A stretch of 64,000 nt of DNA from Candidatus Pseudomonas phytovorans (lineage in GTDB: Bacteria; Pseudomonadota; Gammaproteobacteria; Pseudomonadales; Pseudomonadaceae), in assembly GCA_029202525.1 (NCBI GenBank), contig CP119325.1, positions 3,508,001-3,572,000 on the forward strand. The letters run 5' to 3'. The notes beneath the pieces were generated by a model, which did no database searches, was not told where the DNA came from, and saw only the letters and a program-made list of their open reading frames with translations. The translations under genes were made by a program, and so were the position numbers. Positions 58,621-64,000 of this stretch are shown piece after piece (position 1 is the stretch's first letter; every line of letters begins with the position of its first letter).

Positions 58621-59145
58621 ATGTTCGAGAATATTCGTGCCGATCTGCGGGCCCATGGCGGAGATTGGGGCGCCCAGGGTTTCTGGGTATTGCTGGTGTA
58701 CCGCTTTGGCCGCTGGCGCTACACCGTGCGCCCGGCACTGCTGCGCAAAATCCTCTCGCTGATCTACAAGGTGCTGTTCAAGTTCGTGCAGATCATCACC
58801 GGTATCGAACTGCCGTGCGAAGTGGTGATCGGCCGCAACTTCGTCATCGACCATTTTGGCGGCATCGTCATCAGTGGCTATGCCCGGTTTGGCGATGACT
58901 GCCGTATCCGCAACGGTGTGGTGGTGGGTTTGAAGAATGTCGACGAGCCGATCGCCCCGGTGTTTGGCAACAACGTTGATATTGGAACAGGGGCCAAGGT
59001 GCTGGGCAGCATCCGGATTGGCAACAACGTGATCATCGGCGCCAATGCTGTGGTGCTGGTAGATGTGCCGGACAACTCCCTGGCAGTAGGGGTGCCGGCC
59101 ACCATCAAGTCCAGGCAGCCAGCCGCTACGGCGCCCGTCGAGTGA
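58621..59145 (+). CDS. Serine-acetyltransferase-like hexapeptide O-acetyltransferase
   Basis: A 174-residue protein starting MFENIRADLRAHGGDWGAQG. An alpha-helical front with hydrophobic helix LLRKILSLIYKVLFKFVQII precedes hexapeptide repeats (DHFGGIVISGYARFGDDCRI, FGNNVDIGTGAKVLGSIRIG, NNVIIGANAVVLVDVP), with the catalytic His of the DHFGG motif at about 80, as in CysE and colanic-acid type acetyltransferases. It should O-acetylate the repeat unit. AGGTAGAGCC precedes ATG 58621; an upstream start in the preceding gene is rejected. Confidence 0.88.
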   Translation: MFENIRADLRAHGGDWGAQGFWVLLVYRFGRWRYTVRPALLRKILSLIYKVLFKFVQIITGIELPCEVVIGRNFVIDHFGGIVISGYARFGDDCRIRNGVVVGLKNVDEPIAPVFGNNVDIGTGAKVLGSIRIGNNVIIGANAVVLVDVPDNSLAVGVPATIKSRQPAATAPVE

Positions 59146-59150
59146 GGCCC

Positions 59151-60128
59151 ATGGCGACAGCAATCGGTGTGGTGGTCATTGGCCGCAACGAGGGCCCGCG
59201 CCTGGAGCGCTGCCTGCGTTCGCTGGTAAACGGTGCGGGCAAGGTCATGTATGTCGACTCGGGCTCCACCGACAGCTCGCTGCAGTTGGCCCGCAGCTTG
59301 GGGGTGGCAGTACTGGCGCTGGACATGACCATTCCGTTCACCGCCGCGCGCGCCCGTAACGAAGGCTTCAGCGCCTTGCAGCAGCTAATGCCTGCGATGC
59401 AGCTGGTGCAGTTTGTTGATGGCGATTGCGAGGTGGATGCCCACTGGCTGGCCACGGCGCAGCTGTTTCTCGAGCACCATCCCGAGGTGGCGGTGGTGTG
59501 TGGCCGCCGGCGGGAGCGCTTCCCGGAACGGTCGGTGTACAACCTGTTGTGCGACCTGGAGTGGGATACCCCCATTGGTGAGGCCAAGGCGTGCGGTGGC
59601 GATGCGCTGATGCGGGCAGACGCTTTTGCCGCTGTCGGGGGCTTTCGCGCCGATCTGATTGCCGGCGAGGAGCCTGAACTGTGCGTGCGCTTGCGGGCCA
59701 AGGGCTGGAAGGTCTGGCGCCTGGCCGCCGAGATGACCCTGCACGACGCCGCCATGACCCGTTTCAGCCAATGGTGGCGGCGTAGCCTGCGTGCCGGCCA
59801 TGCCTATGCCGAAGGCGCCTACCTGCATGGCCAGCCGCCCGAGCAACACTGGTTGCGCGAGTCGCGTCGGGCCTGGTTATGGGGTTTGGGCATACCCTTG
59901 GTGATCGCGCTGGCCTGCCTGCTGCTGGGTAGCTGGGGCCTGCTGCTGCTGCTGATCTACCCGCTGCAGGCTGTGCGCCTGGCACGCCGCGGTGGCAAGT
60001 CGGCGCGGGAAAACTGGCTGCAGGCAGTGTTCCTGGTGTTGGGCAAGTTCCCGGAGATGCTCGGCCAGCTGAAGTTCTTGCGCCACCGCTTCGCGGCCGG
60101 CAAATCGGCTTTGATCGAGTACAAGTGA
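59151..60128 (+). CDS. Family 2 glycosyltransferase with C-terminal membrane segments
   Basis: A 325-residue transferase starting MATAIGVVVIGRNEGPRLER. MYVDSGSTDSSLQLARSLGV and FVDGDCEVDAHWLATAQLFL (DxD) form the GT-A donor site; the acceptor region reads CGGDALMRADAFAAVGGFRA. A hydrophobic hairpin near 245-275 (LGIPLVIALACLLLGSWGLL) should anchor it to the membrane. ATG 59151 has GAGTGAGG before it; GTG 59142 is an alternative. Confidence 0.92.
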   Translation: MATAIGVVVIGRNEGPRLERCLRSLVNGAGKVMYVDSGSTDSSLQLARSLGVAVLALDMTIPFTAARARNEGFSALQQLMPAMQLVQFVDGDCEVDAHWLATAQLFLEHHPEVAVVCGRRRERFPERSVYNLLCDLEWDTPIGEAKACGGDALMRADAFAAVGGFRADLIAGEEPELCVRLRAKGWKVWRLAAEMTLHDAAMTRFSQWWRRSLRAGHAYAEGAYLHGQPPEQHWLRESRRAWLWGLGIPLVIALACLLLGSWGLLLLLIYPLQAVRLARRGGKSARENWLQAVFLVLGKFPEMLGQLKFLRHRFAAGKSALIEYK

Positions 60129-60131
60129 GAG

Positions 60132-61142
60132 ATGACCATGATGCTCGGCACCCTCGTGAAAAGCGTGTTTACCTTGCAACCGGGCTACTCGTTGCGGGCG
60201 TTGAACAACAAGTACAAGTTGACACGGCAGATTGCCAGGCAATGGCCTGAGCTGAATGGTTTCATGCAGCGCATGACGGCAGCGCTTGGCGAGCAAGGGA
60301 TGCAGCGGCTGGGCGTGGACTGCATTGGTGTCGTGCAGTGGCCTTATCTCAGCAAATGCTGGGAAGCCCCGCAGCGCCTGGCGGTGGTAGCTTCGCACTT
60401 CGAGGTGCTGGCCGGTCAGTTCCCTACGCTGTTGCTGCTAGGGCGGGACGAAAGCCTGACGCTGTGCGAGCTGTCCAGTCATTCACCCGGCTGCCGCCTG
60501 GTGCTGGACCGGCCGATCTGGTTCAAGCGAGAAGGCGAGTTGGTACTGAACCTGTTTCAAGGCGACCTGCGCGTGGCGTCACTGGCGTTCACCCTGTGCC
60601 GCAGCCAAGGCGAACTGTCCATGTTCATCGGGGCCGTGCAGGGTATTCACAAAGGCATCGACAGCGAAACCTCGCTGGCGATCTACCGCGACCTGACCAA
60701 GGACTTTGAGGGCCTACGCCCACGCAGCCTGGTGCTCGAAGCACTGAAATACCTTGCCCGAGCGCTGGGCGTCGCGCACCTGTACGCGGTCAGCGATGAG
60801 TGCCGGCACCATCGGCATGCGTATTTTGGCAACGACAAGGGGCAGGACCTTGCGGCCAACTATGACGTCATCTGGCAGGAACACGGCGCCAGTGCATCGA
60901 ATCATGCAGATTTTTTCACCCTCCCGCTGGCCCCGGCGCAGCGGGCGGAAACCGACATTCCAGCGAAGAAACGGGCGATGTACCGACGTCGCCAGGCAAT
61001 GCTCGACGATGTTTTCGCGCACTTGCAGGCCGCATTGCCAAGCAGCAGTCACAACCTTGGACTACAAGGAAAACAGGGGGATGCATTTGCTGTGAGTGCA
61101 TCGGCAGTAGACAGACCGCCCATAGTCGACAGCCTGAAGTGA
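60132..61142 (+). CDS. VirK/YbjX (DUF535) family protein
   Basis: A 336-residue soluble protein of the DUF535 family: ELSSHSPGCRLVLDRPIWFK, GEFLVLNLFQ-like GELVLNLFQGDLRVASLAFT, then MFIGAVQGIHKGIDSETSLA and ALKYLARALGVAHLYAVSDE, and a PAKKRAMYRRRQAMLDDVFA segment near the C-terminus. In enteric bacteria, VirK/YbjX genes affect envelope or virulence traits without a settled reaction. Its place among glycosyltransferases is unusual. ATG 60132 or 60138/60141 are all possible; the ribosome site GTGAGAG best suits 60138. Confidence 0.8.
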   Translation: MTMMLGTLVKSVFTLQPGYSLRALNNKYKLTRQIARQWPELNGFMQRMTAALGEQGMQRLGVDCIGVVQWPYLSKCWEAPQRLAVVASHFEVLAGQFPTLLLLGRDESLTLCELSSHSPGCRLVLDRPIWFKREGELVLNLFQGDLRVASLAFTLCRSQGELSMFIGAVQGIHKGIDSETSLAIYRDLTKDFEGLRPRSLVLEALKYLARALGVAHLYAVSDECRHHRHAYFGNDKGQDLAANYDVIWQEHGASASNHADFFTLPLAPAQRAETDIPAKKRAMYRRRQAMLDDVFAHLQAALPSSSHNLGLQGKQGDAFAVSASAVDRPPIVDSLK

Positions 61143-61191
61143 AGGTTGGCAGGGGAGGTAGGTCATCAAGCGGGTTTGGATCTGGATACGT

Positions 61192-62394
61192 ATGCGCATC
61201 GCTTACTTCATCAATCAGTACCCGAAGGTCAGCCACAGTTTCATCCGCCGCGAGATACTGGCGCTGGAGCGCCAGGGCGTCGCGGTACAACGCATTGCGC
61301 TGCGGGGGTGGGACGCCGAGTTGCAGGACCCCGAGGACACAGCCGAGCGGGCCAAGACCCGTTATGTGTTGCAAGGCGGCATCAAGGGGTTGCTGACGCC
61401 TACATTGCAGGTGCTGCGCGCGCAACCGCAGCGCTTTTTCCAGGCCTTGAGACTGGCCCTGCGCCTTGGCCTGCGCGCTGATCGCGCGTGGCCCTACCAC
61501 CTGGTCTACCTGGCCGAAGCTTGCCAGGTATTGCAGTGGCTGCAGGCTGGTGAGGCCAGACACGTGCATGCCCATTTTGGCACCAACTCTACCGAGGTGG
61601 TGATGCTGGCCAATTTGCTGGGTGGCCCAGCGTACAGCTTTACCGTGCATGGGCCGGAAGAGTTCGATAAACCGCAGTTTTTGCACTTGGGCGAGAAAGT
61701 GCGGCGTGCGGCCTTTGTTGCAGCGGTGAGTTCTTACGGGCGCAGCCAGCTGTTTCGCTGGGTGGCACACGAGCATTGGGCCAAGGTGAAAGTGGTGCAT
61801 TGCGGCCTGGAACCAGGTTTCCATGAGGTAGCGCCGGTCAATCTGCCGGCAACTCCACGGCTGGTGTGCGTCGGGAGGCTCTGTGAACAGAAAGGCCAGC
61901 TGTTGCTGCTGGAGGGGGCGCGTCAGCTTGCGGCACAGTCGATCGCCTTCGAGCTGGTTCTGGCGGGGGATGGTGAGATGCGCGAGCAGATCGAGGCGCT
62001 GATTACCCGGCACGGTTTGCAGCAGCACGTTCGCATCACCGGCTGGATCAGCAGCGCGCAGGTGCGCGAGGAAATACTTGCCGCTCGTGCACTGGTATTG
62101 CCCAGCTTCGCCGAGGGCTTGCCGGTGGTGATCATGGAGGCCATGGCCTTGCGTCGGCCGGTGCTGACCACCTATGTGGCTGGTATCCCGGAGCTGGTGC
62201 GCCCGGGCGAGAACGGCTGGCTGTTCCCCGCTGGCGCCGTGGACGAACTGGCGCAGGCCATGGCCGAATGCCTTGCGCAACCCGCCGAAGAACTGCAGCG
62301 CATGGGCGAGGCGGCCTACCAGCGCGTGCTGCAACGGCATGATATCGACACCGAGGCAGCCAAGCTGGCCGGTTACTTCAAGGCATCCGCATGA
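61192..62394 (+). CDS. Family 4 glycosyltransferase
   Basis: A 400-residue GT-B fold enzyme starting MRIAYFINQYPKVSHSFIRR. The donor-binding C-domain has RLVCVGRLCEQKGQLLLLEG, LVLAGDGEMREQIEALITRH and the EX7E motif in SFAEGLPVVIMEAMALRRPV. AHFGTNSTEVVMLANLLGGP and TVHGPEEFDKPQFLHLGEKV are conserved in colanic-acid/WcaL-like transferases. It adds a sugar to the lipid-linked repeat unit and overlaps the next gene by four bases. Confidence 0.92.
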   Translation: MRIAYFINQYPKVSHSFIRREILALERQGVAVQRIALRGWDAELQDPEDTAERAKTRYVLQGGIKGLLTPTLQVLRAQPQRFFQALRLALRLGLRADRAWPYHLVYLAEACQVLQWLQAGEARHVHAHFGTNSTEVVMLANLLGGPAYSFTVHGPEEFDKPQFLHLGEKVRRAAFVAAVSSYGRSQLFRWVAHEHWAKVKVVHCGLEPGFHEVAPVNLPATPRLVCVGRLCEQKGQLLLLEGARQLAAQSIAFELVLAGDGEMREQIEALITRHGLQQHVRITGWISSAQVREEILAARALVLPSFAEGLPVVIMEAMALRRPVLTTYVAGIPELVRPGENGWLFPAGAVDELAQAMAECLAQPAEELQRMGEAAYQRVLQRHDIDTEAAKLAGYFKASA

Positions 62395-63578
62395 TGAGTG
62401 TATTGAGTTGGTTACTGGGCCTGTTGGCGGTGATCGCCCTTGTGCCTGTGTCGGTATTTTTCCTGCAGATGCTGCTGGCTTGCCTGCCGCCGCGCACCCG
62501 GCCCTTGGGCATCAGTGTGCGCCCTCGGGTGGCTGTGCTGGTCCCGGCACATGATGAGGCTGCAATCATTCGTGCAACGCTGGCGAGCATTACCCCGCAG
62601 TTACTGGCAGGTGACCGCTTGCTGGTGGTGGCCGACAACTGCACTGATGACACGGCGCAGCTGGCCCGCGAGGCCGGCGCCGAGGTGGTGGAGCGCTTTG
62701 ATACGGTGCTGCGTGGCAAAGGCTACGCCCTGGACTTCGGCGTACGCCACCTGGCCGAGTTGCCGCCCGAGGTGGTGATTGTGGTGGATGCCGACTGCCA
62801 GGTAAGCGAAGGGGCGATTGACTGCCTGGCGCGTCGATACCATCAGGCCCAGCGCCCGGTACAAGCGCTGTACCTGATGCGCGCTCCTGCCGGTAGCGGG
62901 CTGAAGGTGCAGGTGGCCGAGTTTGCCTGGCGGGTCAAGAACCTGGTGCGCCCGCGTGGCTGGGCGCGGCTGGGGCTACCATGCCAGCTGATGGGGGCAG
63001 GCATGGCGTTCGGTTGGCACGACCTGGCCTTGATCAACCTGGCCAATGGGCACTTGGTGGAAGATGTAAAGCTGGGCCTGGACCTGTGCCAGCAAGGCAA
63101 GCCGCCGCTTTTTTGCCCTGAAGCGCTGGTTACCAGCCAGTTTCCTGCCAGCCAGCAAGGCATGAACAGCCAGCGCACCCGCTGGGAACATGGCCACCTG
63201 GGATTGATGCTGGCCGATGCGCCCAAGCGTGCGCTGGTCGCTATCAGCCAGCGCAACGGCAGCCTGCTGGCCATGACGCTGGATTTGCTGGTGCCACCCT
63301 TGGCGTTGTTGGTGCTGACGTTGCTCGGGCTGAATCTGGTGACCTGGCTGGCGTACCTGCTGACAGGCCATGGGACGCCTGCGTGGATCGCGCTTGCTGC
63401 GCTGGTCATGCTCGGCCTTGCCGTGCTGCTGGCGTGGGCACGCTTCTGCCGTGAACTCGTCCCGTTTTCAGTGCTGCTGTATGCGCCTTTTTACGCCGCC
63501 AGGAAGATCCCCCTGTACCTGGGGTTCCTGATCAAGCGCCAGGTCGAATGGGTGCGCTCCAAACGGGATGATGACTGA
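62391..63578 (+). CDS. Membrane-anchored family 2 glycosyltransferase
   Basis: A 395-residue protein with N-terminal membrane anchor (VLSWLLGLLAVIALVPVSVF). The GT-A domain includes VAVLVPAHDEAAIIRATLAS, VVADNCTDDTAQLAREAGAE and VVIVVDADCQVSEGAIDCLA (DxD), with acceptor/processing motif QRTRWEHGHLG (QxxRW) as in polymerising or cellulose-synthase-like GT2 enzymes. Three spans close the protein near 300-370. It could also start the repeat unit or polymerise a backbone. The stop overlaps the ATG of the next gene (TGATG). Confidence 0.9.
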   Translation: MMSVLSWLLGLLAVIALVPVSVFFLQMLLACLPPRTRPLGISVRPRVAVLVPAHDEAAIIRATLASITPQLLAGDRLLVVADNCTDDTAQLAREAGAEVVERFDTVLRGKGYALDFGVRHLAELPPEVVIVVDADCQVSEGAIDCLARRYHQAQRPVQALYLMRAPAGSGLKVQVAEFAWRVKNLVRPRGWARLGLPCQLMGAGMAFGWHDLALINLANGHLVEDVKLGLDLCQQGKPPLFCPEALVTSQFPASQQGMNSQRTRWEHGHLGLMLADAPKRALVAISQRNGSLLAMTLDLLVPPLALLVLTLLGLNLVTWLAYLLTGHGTPAWIALAALVMLGLAVLLAWARFCRELVPFSVLLYAPFYAARKIPLYLGFLIKRQVEWVRSKRDDD

Positions 63579-64000
63579 TGGCCCAATGGCAATGGCAGAA
63601 ACGCTGGAAGCGTATTATTGACACCCTTGAAGTGGTGCCTGACAACGCCGCGGCGCAGCACCTGCTCGACAGGCTTGCCACACCGACCTGTGCAACCGTG
63701 CTGGGCTTCGTCAATGCCCACGCCATGAACCTGGTGGTGCGCGACGGCGCGTATTGCCAGGCGTTGTCGGCGGCCGATGTGCTGTTGCGCGACGGCTCTG
63801 GCATGGCGATCCTGTATCGCCGGTTGGGGCTGGAGCCTGGTCTCAACATGAATGGCACCGACTTCATCCCCAGCCTCATGGAAGCGTACCGCGGGCGACG
63901 GGTAGCGTTCTGGGGTACTCAGCAGCCGTACCTGAACCAGGCCGTGCAGCGCAGCGAAGCCTTGTTTGGCGTGGTGCCAGTGTCGGTCCACGACGGCTTT
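63578..64000 (+). CDS. WecG/TagA/CpsF family glycosyltransferase (5' part)
   Basis: The first 141 codons are inside the window and the frame is open to the right edge. After MAQWQWQKRWKRIIDTLEVV, the GT26 family blocks VLGFVNAHAMNLVVRDGAYC, LLRDGSGMAILYRRLGLEPG and MNGTDFIPSLMEAYRGRRVA are present; the NGTDF motif carries the catalytic Asp. Members transfer ManNAc or ManNAcA or other sugars to the lipid-linked intermediate. It overlaps the preceding stop as TGATG, so the operon continues rightwards. Confidence 0.93.
   Translation, partial: MAQWQWQKRWKRIIDTLEVVPDNAAAQHLLDRLATPTCATVLGFVNAHAMNLVVRDGAYCQALSAADVLLRDGSGMAILYRRLGLEPGLNMNGTDFIPSLMEAYRGRRVAFWGTQQPYLNQAVQRSEALFGVVPVSVHDGF

Noticed and set aside
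60132..61142. DUF535 gene as a glycosyltransferase
   Set aside because: It lacks GT-A or GT-B donor motifs such as DxD or EX7E; only the neighbourhood suggested it.
60916..62340. 474-codon open frame opposite the GT4 gene
   Set aside because: Spans two real genes on the other strand and lacks any motif.
1..64000. CRISPR array, tRNA/rRNA genes, insertion sequences, integrase or phage genes
   Set aside because: None was recognised; repeated units are the palindromic REPINs only.

Overview
The window (about 60% G+C or higher, densely coded, strong G/C-ending codon bias) looks like the chromosome of a fluorescent pseudomonad, most likely of the Pseudomonas putida group. The reasons are the lexA2-imuA-imuB-dnaE2 cassette, the short palindromic REP/REPIN elements typical of pseudomonads, a PobR-like AraC protein, an MdcR-like LysR protein and an exopolysaccharide locus resembling the Pea locus of P. 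putida. Names are from my recognition of protein families; no database search was run. Layout: 0-6.2 kb (minus strand) holds the 5' end of a 3-hydroxybutyrate dehydrogenase, a YejA/YejB/YejE-type peptide importer without its ATPase, a parvulin PPIase and the DAHP synthase aroF. aroF is preceded by two tandem leader peptides rich in aromatic residues with a perfect terminator hairpin between them, which looks like an attenuation system. 6.2-18.6 kb (minus) holds a PEBP-like protein, a low-complexity secreted protein, an MFS permease, an EmrB/EmrA-like efflux pair, a FecI/FecR/TonB-receptor surface-signalling system and a class-II UvrA paralogue. 18.7-33.1 kb looks accessory: an orphan RHS-core protein, then an M20 hydrolase/MHS permease/amidase/IclR group, then a PobR-like regulator divergent from SDR, FAD dehydrogenase, NIPSNAP and aromatic-acid permease genes, then a TonB receptor facing an MdcR-like LysR gene. 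33.1-39.6 kb holds a HAD phosphatase and the SOS mutagenesis cassette, whose LexA2 operator overlaps the lexA2 start. 39.7-43.6 kb holds an aldo/keto reductase, a LysR regulator, a divergent two-subunit 3-oxoacid CoA-transferase and an XRE-cupin regulator. 43.7-64 kb is an exopolysaccharide locus: a tiny sorting-signal-like membrane protein, export lipoprotein-like OPX protein, EpsL-like barrel, chain-length determinant, tyrosine-kinase-like ATPase, GalE, a secreted glycosidase, a Wzy-like polymerase, a Wzx-like flippase, a small Tat protein with a GMC oxidase, two hexapeptide acyltransferases, several glycosyltransferases, a VirK/DUF535 protein and a WecG/TagA/CpsF transferase cut by the right edge. 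How it works together: the polysaccharide genes cover sugar activation, repeat-unit assembly, flipping, polymerisation, length control, export, acetylation and possibly oxidation, and the leading promoter carries a FleQ-box-like site, suggesting c-di-GMP control. The catabolic groups each pair a regulator, a permease and enzymes. Five palindromic REPIN elements lie in gaps between operons, one of them overlapping the apparent 5' end of yejA. No tRNA, rRNA, CRISPR array, insertion sequence or prophage was seen.
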